Shown here: positions 1 to 12,049 of the stretch, one piece after another
Position numbering within the stretch: position 1 is the stretch's first letter
Layout: each line of letters starts with the position of its first letter
The notes under the pieces: generated by a model
The model's input: the letters and a program-made list of their open reading frames with translations, nothing else
Databases searched by the model: none
Told to the model about the DNA's origin: nothing
Made by a program: the position numbers and the translations under genes
From: Flaccisagitta enflata
Lineage: Eukaryota; Chaetognatha; Sagittoidea; Aphragmophora
DNA length: 64,000 bases
Reading direction: 5' to 3'
Assembly (NCBI GenBank): GCA_965153355.1
Contig: OZ231126.1
Span: 87,296,001 to 87,360,000 of the forward strand

Positions 1-24
1 AAGAAATCGTAGAGAGAGAAAAAT

Positions 25-547
<523 letters not shown>

Positions 548-1034
548 TACACTTTTTTTTTATAAGAACCAAGTTTATAAGAATGTTAGGCTTCAAATCG
601 TCAAAAATTTAAGAACATGCTAAAAACATTGGAAGGCTTAATTTCTTCTAAAATTTAAGAACATTAGGCTTAAAATCTTAAAAGTCTAAGAACATTTTTT
701 TTTTGTTTTTTTTTAATCAATTGTTCTTTGTAAATGGATAAAGTCTATCTTTTTTGTTCAGCGAATCATGTCTCACTTTATGTAGCATGTATTATACTTT
801 GTTTAATCTTGATTCACTTAAAACATTTAAATCTGCTACTTTAATGTTTTATTGACATTTTCCTTAATTTTCTCCTTAATGACAAACTTAAAACTAATTA
901 AGAACGTTCTTAATTGAAGGTTAAAAAGTGCGTTTGAATTAAAAACAATTCAAAAACATTCAAGCTTTGAAACTGCTCAAAATTTAAGAACATTAAAGAC
1001 TTGCTCAAAAAATGATGTTCTTATAAAAAAAATG
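548..1034. mobile_element. foldback element candidate
   Basis: The ends are inverted copies of a T-run followed by ATAAGAAC (548-563) and GTTCTTAT followed by an A-run (1017-1031). The interior repeats a motif like AAATTTAAGAACATT in both orientations. No clean target duplication is visible, so the limits are approximate. Confidence 0.45.
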
Positions 1035-1474
1035 TATCTATCACGAGTCGAAGTCGAAGTTGAATTGTTGGTTTACGAAAAATACAAGAAAAAACTGTTG
1101 GGGTTACGACACCTCCCCCTCCATTTTCAAAATCATTTATGACGTGATTTGATCCCTTTTGTTTTGTATTTCGCTCACGACTTCACTTTTTCACATTTCC
1201 AGAATTCACGATTTCACGTCTCCACAACATAAAATTCGTGTAATCATCATTTCTCTGCTCCGCCTTACAAAAACAAGGCGTGATTAAACACAGTCGGATT
1301 TTGACAGTCACTGGACAAAAATTGATGCTGATGTGAAACTGATGGAAAAAATAAGAAATTGCAAAAAAGACAAGAAAAAAAATGTATGTATGCATGCATG
1401 CCATGACACTCAAGTCTCATAGATACAGTAAAAGAATTGCCCATTATATAACCCAAAACTGGAATGAAAATACA
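1035..1474. other. unassigned DNA
   Basis: No supported feature. Short frames on both strands look random and overlap one another. Confidence 0.5.
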
Positions 1475-1600
1475 AACAAGGCCGGATACACGGCACCAGC
1501 GTCGCGGACAGTTTGGCAGGAGCAAAAACCGCTCGCAATTAAGAAATGTTACCTACCGACCGACACGGCAAGGTGTAGAGAAGCGTGTCCGGAGACGCCA
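1475..1600 (+). mobile_element. HINE-like element, degenerate copy A
   Basis: Starts AACAAGGCCGGATACACGGC, the family 1 left end, with a GGCCG/CGGC(C) hairpin, followed by a subterminal GTCGCGGAC. It then runs through a short ACCG stretch and GGCAAGGTGTAGAG to a decayed 3' hairpin. The internal sequence matches the copy at 34622-34774 (shared CGCAATT...AAATGTTAC and CACGGCAAGGTGTAGAG), so the two belong to one subfamily. Length is about 126 bp and non-coding. Confidence 0.75.
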
Positions 1601-1996
1601 TTTGCACTATAGAGAGCTTTTATTTACTGCTCCATACACACTCCATACAAAACTTATTTCTGTTTGACTGGAAAACACTTTTAGATAAAACTTCGAGGAA
1701 GTTACTCTTTTTTTTTAATAATTCTACGAGTTAAAATCTAATACAGTCAGTAGTCTTTAGGACGTTGACAAATAATTGCCACAGCATGAACTCACATATG
1801 AAATTGAGTAAACAGAGCAATCAATGTAAGAAATCATAAAAAAAGTAAATGAGTCCCATGATGCCAAATGGAAACATTAGGACGTCTTTATTCCTTTTTT
1901 ATTTTTTCGGTCCCGGAACTGAATAGAAAAACCATGGTGTGTTTACTAGTTTAGTTATATCAAGATGTTTTAAGTACAACCTAGTTTTGTTGTATA
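1601..1996. other. unassigned AT-rich DNA
   Basis: Nothing recognisable between the HINE copy and the next TIR element. Confidence 0.5.
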
Positions 1997-3046
1997 CCGG
2001 GTGATCTGCCGGAAGTGTGTAAATCTTTTTGAACGCTGAGACTGAAGGATTGTTAGTTGAAACTTGGGCAATAGTTTATTATCAAGAAAATTAATGGACG
2101 TTTGCTTTAAGCCAAAGATGGATATTGCAGCCCAAAAGGCTTGCAAATAATGGCTGTAGATGCTTTTTTTCTAAGATCGGGAATTGATGCTATAATTAGA
2201 GTAACTTGGACAATTGACTTTTTCCCATTTTTCTACTCAATGTCCTTGATGTTTTAAGTATATCTGTCGATTGAGTACAGCTAAAATCCGTTTTATGGTG
2301 CCAAATTGCCAAATTTTTAATCCAGTTTTGAAAAAGAAAATCATAAGAACTGCTATTTCTTACCTTAAATGTCTGTACTCAAAAGGAAATGACTTGACAT
2401 TAAACGAGGATTCTGCGCAAAATTGCACCACTTCTCCTAGGACTCGCAATAGTTAACTTTAACTAGCTAGTTAACTAGTTAAAATTCTAAAAAACCCTAT
2501 AGTTAACTTGTAGAAATTTACTAGTTAAAACAGTTAAAAAATTTTATGGAAATTTGGGGAAAAATCACTTATTTTCCCCTCAAATGACATGATTTTTGGT
2601 AAATTTTTTTGGTCACAAAGAAAAATGTGGACAATTGTAACACACAAACATAGAAACTCAAAGATTTCTTGCCACAAACAATAGAAGAAATATCAAAGTA
2701 TTGATTTCTGCAAGAATTGTATCAAAAAAGTTACGGTTTTGCTTAAGTCTTGCTTTTATATAAGGGAAAATTTTTAACTATTTTAGCTCGTTAACTAGGT
2801 GTAAATTGTAGTTTGTTAACTGTTAACTAGTTAATTTGAAAACCTTAACTATTGCGAGTCCTAACTTTTCCAAATCGACTTTAACTGAAATGTAACTTAG
2901 AAGGCTGTTTTTTTAACATTATAGGGCTATTTCTTTTTTTGTAAGCAAACGTTCCGCAATTCTCTTCAATTCTAGACCATTATTTTGCTTTTGTAGTTAA
3001 AGAGTAATGGCATCGTACATTTACTCAATTCCGGCTGATCACCTGG
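1997..3046. mobile_element. TA-flanked TIR element (mariner-like structure), interrupted
   Basis: 28-bp terminal inverted repeats (1997-2024 and 3019-3046) match at 24 of 28 positions and start CC(G/A)GGTGATC. Each end is flanked by TA, the target duplication of the Tc1/mariner group. Removing the nested insertion at 2440-2861 leaves about 630 bp, and no transposase frame is visible, so this is non-autonomous or badly decayed. Superfamily is inferred from TA plus TIR only. Confidence 0.7.
2440..2861. mobile_element. nested TA-flanked MITE
   Basis: Perfect 17-bp inverted ends (2440-2456 GGACTCGCAATAGTTAA and 2845-2861) lie between TA dinucleotides at 2438-2439 and 2862-2863. The interior is rich in GTTAACTAG-type motifs and has no coding capacity. 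It sits inside the older element spanning 1997-3046. Confidence 0.8.
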
Positions 3047-3359
3047 TACATTGTTTTTGATTATGACAGTGCTACCATTCCTTCGCGTTCATAGTTTATT
3101 TTTGTTGATACAGTGCCGTTATCATTTTCGCATCTTGACGTTGTGGTATGACTTAATAATAATAGTTTGTTTTCACACTAACAGTGTAGCACAGATTAGA
3201 ATTAGAACAAGTGGCGTTCGCCATAATGTGTTCCACGATAACTTGATTGAGCATGAATAATAATAAAATAATTCTAAGGAGTCATCCCATACTAATGTTC
3301 ATAGAAATGTGTTATACATATTGGCCGCCTGTAGGCGGCCCAACTGCCTTTCTTCATAA

Positions 3360-3530
3360 CTGCAGGGCTTATAAATGTGAGGCTTTTAATCGCAGGGCTT
3401 GAAACCGCGAGGCTTACAACCGCGGGGCGTATAACCACTGGGTTTATGACCACAGGATTCCTAACCATGGGGCTTATAACTGCAGGGCTCATGACCGCAG
3501 GGCTTATAACCCCGGGGCTCAAAAACTGGG
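3360..3530. repeat. degenerate ~20-bp tandem repeat
   Basis: About eight loose copies of a unit like GGGCTTATAACCGCA, just before the 30-bp array and inside the same mobile element. Confidence 0.75.
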
Positions 3531-5020
3531 GTGTGTGAGACACATTTACAGAAAACTGGGCTGTGTGACACACATTTGGAGAAAACTGGGCTTTGTGACA
3601 CACATTTAGAGAAAACTTGTCTGTGTGACACTCAAAGGGTGAAAACTGGGTTGAGTGACACACAATGGAGAAAACTGAGCTGTGTGACACACATTTGGAG
3701 AAAAATAGGCGGTGACACACATTCAGAGAAAACTTGGCTGTGTGACACACATTCTGAGAAAACTGGGTTGTGTGACACACAATGGAGAAAACTAGTCTGC
3801 GTTACACACATTCAGAGAAAACAAGGATGTATGACACACATTTAGAGAAAATTAGGCTGTGTGAGACATTTGGAGAAAACTGGGCTGTGTGACACACATT
3901 TGCAAAAAACTGGGTTGTGTGACACACAAAGGAGAAAACTGGGCTGTTTGGCACACAATTGGAGAAAACTGGGCTGTGTGATACACATTTGTAAAAAACT
4001 GGGTTGTGTGACACACAATGGAGAAAACTATGTTGTGTGACACACATTTGGAGAAATTTGGAATGTGTGACACACATTCAGAGAAAACTGGGTTGTGTGA
4101 CAAACAAAGGAGAAAACTGGGCTGTGTGACACACATTTGGAAAAAACTGGACTGTGTGACACACATTCAGAGAAAACTGGGTTGTGTGACACACATTCAG
4201 ATAAAATTGGGTTGTGTGACACACATTAGAGAAAACTGGGCTGTGTGACACACATTTGGAGAAAACTGGACTGTGTGACACGCATTTGGAGAAAACTGGA
4301 CTGTGTGACACATATTGGAAGAAAACTGGGTTGTGTGACACATAATGGAGAAAACTGGGCTGTGTGACAAATATTTCGAGAAACCTGGACTGTGACATAA
4401 CTTTGGAGAAAATTGGGTTGTGTGACACACAATGGAGAAAGCTAGGCTGTATGACACACATTTGGAGAAAACTGGACTGTGTGACACACATTCGGAGAAA
4501 ACTGGGTTGTGTGACACACATTCGGAGAAAACTGGGTTGTGTGACACACAATGGAGAAAACTGGGCTGTGTGACACACATTTGGAGAAAACTAGACTGTG
4601 TGACACACATTTGGAGAAAACTGGACTGTGTAACACACATTCGAAGAAAACTGAGTTGTGCGACACACAATGGAGAAAACTGGGCTATGTGACACACATT
4701 TGGAGAAATCTGGACTGTGTAGCACACATTCGGAGAAAACTGGGTTGTGTGACACACAATGAAGAAAACTAGGCTGTGTGACACACATTTGGAGAAAACT
4801 GGACTGTGTGACACACATTTGGAGACAACTGGGTTATATGACACAATATGGAAAAAACTAGGCTGTGTGACACAAATACGGAGAAAACTAGGCTGTGTGA
4901 CACACTATGGAGAAAACTAGGCTGTGTGACACACATTCGGAGAATACTGGGCTATGTGACACACATTCGGAGAATACTGGGCTGTGTGACACACATTCGG
5001 AGAAAACTGGGTTGTGTGAC
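3531..5020. repeat. 30-bp minisatellite array, about 50 units
   Basis: The unit (29-30 bp) is GAGAAAACTGGGCTGTGTG followed by ACACACA and ATTTG, ATTCG or AATG. The core TGTGTG-A-CACACA is itself a palindrome. Units drift by substitution and by a 1-bp length change. Long frames on both strands arise because most units are a multiple of three; they show no sign of being proteins. Confidence 0.95.
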
Positions 5021-5072
5021 ACACGGACGGACGGACGAACGGACGGACGAACGGAGAAACTCTGAATATCTA

Positions 5073-5094
5073 GTGTTCCACTATCGTGGAACAC
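5073..5094. other. 3' terminal hairpin of the 1.9-kb element
   Basis: Perfect 9-bp stem GTGTTCCAC/GTGGAACAC with a TATC loop. The right arm plus loop is the inverse of the motif at 3228-3240. Confidence 0.85.
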
Positions 5095-5460
5095 AACAAT
5101 GGCAAGAGAAATAGCTTTATATCATCATCGACAAGTGGAATGAGGGGGGGGGATTTAAACCTTTTCACCCGTCGTAATTCATCCCCATCGCGACGTACCA
5201 AAAACCCAAGACATCTAGGTTGTAGATATATTCGTGACATATCTGTGTTGCTTTTAGTCAAAGCACTTCTCAACTCTTGTAGTATCTCGATATTCTGGTA
5301 AATTCCATCTCGATGAATTCTCTTTCTCTCTTTCTCCTTTTCTGTATTCGTCCCTTTCGCTTTCTCTGTCTCTTTATGTCTGTCTTGCTCATTTACATTG
5401 TATGTTTTCTGTGAGTATCATTTGTGTATCTGTCAGCTTTTCTGCTTTTCTGCTTTTCTA
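5095..5460. other. unassigned DNA
   Basis: A short G-run near 5144-5151, otherwise no feature before the tetranucleotide array. Confidence 0.5.
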
Positions 5461-5840
<380 letters not shown>

Positions 5841-6195
5841 ATCTTCCATGATGAGGATGGGAAAAAAGGGAAAGGTCTTGTATATGCCTCCCCCCTTTGA
5901 ATAGTTTCCACCACTCGGTTGGCCCTCCCCGCTGCAATGTTCGACGTTCGCCTGTTGATATGTTCTTTCCAATATTTCATGAGTGTTTACCAATACGCGG
6001 GTCATCCTTGGGCATCTTTTCGATTTATGTCAGACAACGGGGAGGACAACTGAAGAGAGGCAAGTGAGTATGGGAAGGATTAATAGGAGGAATATTGTTG
6101 AAGGACGACTAGGGGGATGAGATAAGTGGGTATGGGTAGGATTGATATATAATAAACCTATGTGTAATGGTAGTAAAATGCGCAAAAAAGAAAAA
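5841..6195. other. unassigned DNA
   Basis: Purine-biased stretch with GGATTAATAGGAGG-like motifs; no supported feature. Confidence 0.5.
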
Positions 6196-6505
6196 AACAA
6201 GGCCAAGTAGGCCAACGAAGCGTCCTCTTTGAATGAATGTTTCTTTTTATGGATGAATGTTTTATATAAAAGAATTTTTTTTATGAACGAATATCATTTA
6301 TGAATGAATAAATGATTTAATGAATGAATCATTAACTGCATGCTACCTTTACTGGGTTAGGACCACTTTTATGTTGAAAAAAAATGCATGATTTTGATGT
6401 TTTTAATGAATGCGTTACCAACAGACAGACAGACCGACCAACCAACCGACCAACCAACCGGCCAACGGACACAGCCTATTATAGAGATGCGAGGACGCAT
6501 CTAAA
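6196..6505 (+). mobile_element. HINE-like element copy V
   Basis: AACAA at 6196-6200, 5' hairpin GGCC-AAGTA-GGCC (6201-6213) and a subterminal GAAGCGTCCT. The interior has loose GAATGAATG repeats, then an ACCGACCAACC microsatellite (6420-6470) and CCTATTATAGAG. The 3' hairpin is AGATGCG-AGGA-CGCATCT (6485-6502), followed by AAAA. The subterminal motif is a near match to the start of that hairpin's inverse (AGATGCGTCC). About 310 bp. Confidence 0.78.
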
Positions 6506-6960
6506 AAGATGAAGGAGAAGTATTGGCAGTAAGTACTGATATCGGTTATGGCGAAGGGATAGAACGAGTTAAACAAGGGAGATCTATAGAGAGTGGTGTG
6601 TACACTGGACAGAGTATACGTAATGTGAATGTAGACTTTGCACACAGGTCCATGTCTGAGCCCACTAGAGACAGGCGCATGCAGAAAAATCGCCACGAAC
6701 AAAGTGCACATGCGGACATGGCGAAAAGGGGCATTGGCTACCTCAGAAGTTAGAGCGGTTGTGGTATCTTTCTCGCCCAAGTGAAATTGTGATAGGGAAG
6801 GGGCTTTGGCATCGTCAGAAGTCGGCAGAAGTGGAAGCATCGTCTTTTCTCTCGCTTTGGCGGAACAGGATCAGATATGAAATGTTACGAAGGTTATCAT
6901 CCAAGTTTCAAAATGCCCATGGGTAACGTCGTTGGAAATGGATCCATCAAAACTTGGAAC
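6506..6960. other. unassigned DNA
   Basis: A 76-codon plus-strand frame (6523-6753) exists but has no recognisable motif and overlaps frames on the other strand; I do not call it a gene. Confidence 0.5.
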
Positions 6961-6969
6961 GACTTAAGC

Positions 6970-7019
<50 letters not shown>

Positions 7020-7131
7020 TTGTTTTTGTTTTTGTTTTTGTTTTTGTTTTTGTTTTTGTTTTTGTTGTTGTGGTGGTGGTGGTGGTGGTGGTGGTGGTGG
7101 TGGTGGTGGTGGTGGTGGTGGTGGTGGTGGT
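6970..7131. repeat. compound (TTG)n-(TTTTTG)n-(GGT)n microsatellite
   Basis: Three successive trinucleotide or hexanucleotide blocks, apparently derived from one another by T or G expansion. Confidence 0.97.
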
Positions 7132-7361
7132 TGTTGTTTTCTTTATGTTAAAATTGACAGATTCTCTATTGTTTAGTATTCAATTCATCTCATCCTAATC
7201 TACGACTGCAATAGACCATGGTGACCGGTAAACTGGTCTGATTGTCTGTATTTGCCCTCATGTATGCCAGTCTGTCTGTCTGTCTGCCTTTCTGTCTCTG
7301 TCTCTCACTGAACTTGTGTCTGCCGGTCTTTATCTTTGTCTGTCTTTGTCTGTTTGTCGAA

Positions 7362-7852
<491 letters not shown>

Positions 7853-8085
7853 TTTAGTTGCGGACACGCAACTCTGTGAGAGGCTTTGTCCGTCCGTCCG
7901 TCCGTCCGTCCGTCCGTCCGTCCGTCCGTCCGTCCGTCCGTCCGTCCGTCCGTCCGTCCGTCCGTCCGTCCGTCCGTCCGTCCATCCATCCGTCCGTAAT
8001 GATCGAGTTGGAAAGTGTGAAAATACGCATTTCCGCCCCTGCCCACCCGTCCGCAACTGGTATTGGTCGTGTATCCGGCCTTGTT
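7853..8085 (-). mobile_element. HINE-like element copy B
   Basis: On the minus strand it starts AACAAGGCCGGATACACGACC (8085 downwards) and has subterminal AGTTGCGGAC (8049-8058). A 100-bp (ACGG)n array (about 7888-7990) follows. It ends in the hairpin AGTTGCG-TGTC-CGCAACT (7856-7873) and AAAA. The 10-bp subterminal motif is the exact inverse of the hairpin's outer end. Confidence 0.85.
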
Positions 8086-8103
8086 ATGTTTCTTTTTCTA
8101 TAT

Positions 8104-8200
8104 TTAGTCGCGTGCTACGCAACTCTACACCCCGCTATGTCGGTCCATTGGTCGGTCGGTCGGTCGGTTGGATGGTTGGACGATTGGTCTGTCCCCTTTT
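8104..8200 (-). mobile_element. HINE-like element copy B2, 3' fragment
   Basis: Only the hairpin end (decayed, 8106-8124, AGTCGCG...CGCAACT) and the ACCG-type microsatellite remain. The fragment abuts the family 2 element at 8201 and lies 20 bp from copy B in the same orientation. Confidence 0.7.
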
Positions 8201-8232
8201 TGGGCAGCGGCCCCGAAGGGGCCGATGATCTA

Positions 8233-8643
8233 CCACGCGGATCAAAAAAAAAGACGCACTTTTAAATGGTTGATTTAGCTAATAAATCTTCAAAAAACTA
8301 TAGAAAATCTTAGGTCATTTTGAAGCCCTTTGAAAGTACTTTCATTTGGCGCCAATCTGGTATTGCTATCTTTTTTTGTTTAGAAATGGCATCAGTTTGA
8401 GTAAAAACATTGCCTATTTCAGTTTCGCAATCCCTATGAAAAAAATGCATTTTAGCAAAATAGTGCTTCTCTTTGCAGAGCTCTAGCTCCTAAACCGTTT
8501 GAGATACAGATCTGGGATTGGTCTAGAATGAAAGATTTTTTGAAAACCTTTCAAAATGTTTTTCTTGAAAATAGTTAAAATAATTTCTTATATCTGTTTT
8601 ATCAATTATTAGATAGGTGCGTCTTTTTTTTTTATCCAAGTGG
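8233..8643. mobile_element. TA-flanked MITE nested in family 2 copy 1
   Basis: About 27-bp inverted ends start CCAC(G/T)(C/T)GGAT, then an A-run and GACGCAC (8233-8259 and 8617-8643). They are flanked by TA at 8231-8232 and 8644-8645. Family 2 sequence continues across the site, which confirms insertion and dates it after that element. Confidence 0.8.
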
Positions 8644-8689
8644 TATGCTTTCACACAGGAGAAAATTCTCCTCCTTCTTCTTCTTCTCC

Positions 8690-9225
8690 TCCTCCTTCTC
8701 CGTCCACCCCCTCGACCAGCCTTAAAGCCCAAAATCTAGCCACGAGGCTCAATTGTCAGCCTCGAGGCTCATATTCCAGCTGTGAAACTCAAATTCCAGC
8801 TTCAAGGCTCAAATTCCAGCCTTGAGGCTCAAATTCCAGCCTCAAGGCTCAATTTTGAGCCTTGAAGCCCAGAATCCAGCCTTTCCAGCTTCTCCAGCTT
8901 CTCCAATTCTTCTTCCTCTTCTCCTCCTTCTCTGTCCACCCCCTTGACCCTCAAATCTAGCGTTTAAGCCAATAATCCGGCCTCGAGGCTCAAATTCCAG
9001 CCTCGAGGCTCAAATTCCAACCATGAGGCTCATATTCCAGCTTCAAGCCTCAAATTTCAGCCTCGAAGCTTAAGATCTAGCCTCAAAGCTTAAAATCCAG
9101 CCTCAAAGCCCAGAATCCAGCCTTGAGGCCAAATATCCGGCCACATGGCCCCAATTCCAGCCTCCAAGCTGAAATTGCAGCCTTCAAGGCCCAAATCTTA
9201 ACCTCAAGGCCCAAATCGCAGGCAT
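8690..9225. repeat. ~20-bp degenerate repeat core of family 2
   Basis: Roughly 25 diverged units of the type AGCCTCGAGGCTCAAATTCC. The same unit type recurs in the cores at 17.7, 24.2 and 43.3 kb. Confidence 0.85.
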
Positions 9226-9471
9226 GAGACCGGTCACTTGACTAATTACAAACCATCCAACTAACTAACTATATAAGAACACCACTACATACTTACATTC
9301 ACAAATTAAGGGGCATCTTTTGAAAAAGAAAACATAATATAAAACGATATCAAACAATAAAAACAGCATAGGTCATCGGCCCCTTCGGGGCCGCTGCCCC
9401 TCTCACCATCACACATCCACACACTTACAGGGGCAACGGGTACCGCTGACCATCTAACGCTTTTGCGACCA

Positions 9472-9595
9472 TTACTTTTTTGGCGTTATGAGCTTTTTGA
9501 GGTTACTGCTCCTGCCCAGATGCCCAAGTGACCTTCGCCAGCGCTGCTCCTGCCCACCCGCACGCGACTGGGGTAGCCGTGTATCCGGCCTTTTT
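9472..9595 (-). mobile_element. HINE-like element fragment W (5' end)
   Basis: Minus-strand start resembling AAAAAGGCCGGATACACGGC, then subterminal AGTCGCGTGC (9560-9569) and the CAGGAGCAG block. The hairpin end is missing where it meets the family 2 tail. Confidence 0.7.
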
Positions 9596-10328
9596 GATGG
9601 TAATTTAACATCAGGGTGCATGATCGCTTCACGATCACCGCGTTGGTATTGCAAACCCTTTTTCCCCATCCGCCTCTGCCAGACTCCACGCGACTATCTC
9701 TGCTGTCAATAGTGCATGGAGTCATTTCAAATAAGTCTCTACGCCCTACGATCCATGTTACTTCAATAATCATACCCCTATCTCGTACAAACTAGAAACA
9801 CTCGTCCCAACCCCACAATCACTCTCAACCACGGGCAATACTATCTTAAGGAGCCCCGCCTCTCACAACGCCCCCATTTTAACCAAAGACGAGGAATAGA
9901 AAAAAAAAGAAAACTCTTGAATCAGTTTCCATGTTTTGCGACCTCCTCCGACATTTTTCTTCTCCATAGACTCGAGCTTCATTTCTAAGCTTCAGTTCCA
10001 AGTCATCCATGTATCAATGAAGATTCCTCCCTTCTTTAGATTCAACTTTCCGATCTCCATATATTTATCTGAGTTCTGTTTTATTATTCTTTTTTTCTGT
10101 CGATATATCGGTTTTACTTTCAGAATTTGTTCACGGATAGATCCCAACCTCACGGATTCTAAATGACCAATGTTTGCGTTTGTCAGGCGGCCTTCTGTTT
10201 GTCGCGGCTTCGGAAAAGTGAGGTACAATGTATCATGTTGCATAGTGAGGGATATTGTTCCACCTATCACAGATGCCTGCCAGTTACTTTTCTGTTTTTT
10301 TTTCTCTCTCTCTCTCTGTTCCCTTTTA
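9596..10328. other. unassigned DNA
   Basis: No repeat boundary or gene recognised. Confidence 0.5.
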
Positions 10329-11288
10329 CAGTCAGCGGACAAAACACAATAGGTATATATATCACTCTGTTGATTTTGATCCAACCCGCTGATGTTGAAC
10401 AGAATGCTGTAAATAATAACTGGTTGTTGAAATTACAGCCGGCTGTTCAGTTACAAAATTGGCAAAAATCCAACTTTCACCAAAAACAATAAGACCTGCA
10501 GATTCATAATCCTGATGAAATTCTGAGAAGTTTGACATGTCACACTTAACATTTTTTGTCAAAAATATTTTTTTTATAATTAAATTATACAGTACCATAG
10601 GAGCAATGAGAACCTCAGATGGAGGGTCATTTCCTGCTTCAGGATTCCAATGAAGTAGCTATCATTATGGTTTTTCTGAAAGCTGATGAGCAAGAGCTTT
10701 GAGTGAATATAGTTTTATTCCTCTAGCTCTAACTGTTGACCAAAAAGAAAAAAAGTGCAGCACCACTCGGGATTTGAACCTGTGACACTGAAGAGAGAGA
10801 AGTTATTTTTTCAAGCTCATCACTCTATCAACAGAGCTATCGCGCCACATGCAAAATAAAGATATTGATTGGCACTTTTGTTTTGAATCACTTGGTTTGG
10901 AATTTTGTGTTCACTCAATAAGTTGAACCATCAGCTTTCAGAAAAAAACAAAGCTTTAGGTTCTTCCTTTTAACAGTGAGAATATAGAGGGCCCTTTTTC
11001 TACTGCTCTTATTGCTCCCATCGTACTGTACATTTCTAGAAAAAAAAAAAGATTTCATATAAAAATATATGTTGTGACATATCAAACTTTTCAGAATGTC
11101 ATCAGGATTATGAATCTGCAAATCTCATTCTATTTGGTGAAAGTTGGATTTTTGCCAACTTTGTTATTGAACAGCCGGCTGTAATTTCAACAACCAGTTG
11201 TTGTTTACAGCATTCTGTTCAACATCAGTGGGTTGGATCAAAACCAACGGAGTGATATATATACCTATTGTGTTTTGTCCGCTGACTG
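10329..11288. mobile_element. 960-bp foldback element with ~300-bp arms
   Basis: The terminus CAGTCAGCGGACAAAACACA (10329) and its inverse ending 11288 are followed inward by arms of about 290 bp (10329-10620 and 11000-11288). The arms are about 85-90% alike by eye. A further inner match lies at 10672-10690 and 10930-10947. Flanking TTTA at 10325-10328 and 11289-11292 may be a 4-bp target duplication, but T-richness makes that weak. No transposase; a tRNA-like segment sits in the loop. Confidence 0.8.
10757..10848 (-). tRNA. tRNA-like segment (pseudogene or SINE-type promoter)
   Basis: On the minus strand GGCGCGATAGCTCTGTTGAT resembles the tRNA 5' end and box A. A 4-bp D stem (GCTC/GAGT) is possible, and box B GGTTCAAATCC lies at 10770-10780. 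A long insert separates the arms, and the acceptor and T stems pair poorly, so this is not a functional tRNA. It may be a tRNA-derived repeat captured by the surrounding foldback. Confidence 0.5.
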
Positions 11289-11775
11289 TTTATTGGTCTC
11301 TCTACGTACACGTATTTGTTTCATGTATTCGTTTCATGTTCGATGACATTTTCTATCTGCTTGACTGACCGCCGGAGTATTTCTAGTTGTCTTTGTCTCT
11401 CTGTCTCTCCGTCACAGTGCAGTGCATAAACCCTGTCTTATCCTTCCGTCTGTCTTGGTTTCTCGCTCATATTATTTCTGACTTGTTCACTTTTTCCTCC
11501 GCTCTATTCGAATACCCTCTGCCCCTACCCACTCCCCCTCCCCCCCCAAAAGGCGACAAGACCTTTCTATCTATCTTCTGTCTTCTGTCTAACTTGGAGT
11601 TTTGCGCCGTTTAGACCGACTGAGTGTATATTGCTCCCCCGAATTCTGGGCCCCGAGATTTACCATTTTTAGTCTCAGTCTCACTGCCCCTAATTCTGCA
11701 AATATTCTGCAAATTCTGTGCATTGATAAATGGTAATCTTTTTTTTTTATTTTCTGTGTTATTTGCTTTTTATGA
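11289..11775. other. unassigned DNA with one arm of a dispersed inverted repeat
   Basis: About 11672-11698 (AGTCTCAGTCTCACTGCCCC...) is the inverse of about 15255-15285. The rest is pyrimidine-rich and unassigned. Confidence 0.55.
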
Positions 11776-12043
<268 letters not shown>

Positions 12044-12049
12044 CTGAGT

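Larger units (their letters stand above)
3206..5094 (+). mobile_element. large HINE/Helentron-like non-autonomous element carrying a 30-bp array
   Basis: Its architecture matches the short family 1 copies although the sequence differs. It starts AACAAG (3206-3211). A hairpin TGGCG-TT-CGCCA follows (3212-3223), then a 13-bp subterminal motif GTGTTCCACGATA (3228-3240). Next come degenerate ~20-bp repeats, the 30-bp array and a short GGACGGACGAAC tract (5024-5055). It ends in a 3' hairpin (5073-5094; stem GTGTTCCAC, loop TATC), whose last 13 bases are the exact inverse of 3228-3240. No Rep/helicase coding is present. Family assignment rests on structure alone; the boundaries are good to a few bases. 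Confidence 0.7.
8201..9471 (+). mobile_element. family 2 element, copy 1
   Basis: Left end GGGCAGCGGCCCCGAAGGGG contains a 7-bp hairpin (8208-8224). After the nested insertion at 8233-8643 it resumes with TATGCTTTCACAC, a TCC/TTC-rich stretch and a core of about 20-bp repeats (8690-9225). An inverted copy of the left end follows with its own hairpin (9377-9393). The tail is GGGGCAACGGGTACCGCTG and CATCTAACGCTTTTGCGAC. Non-coding; transposition class unknown. Confidence 0.8.

Noticed and set aside
3531-5020. Possible CRISPR-like array of regular 30-bp repeats
   Set aside because: There are no unique spacers. The whole unit repeats and drifts, the DNA is eukaryotic and there are no cas genes.
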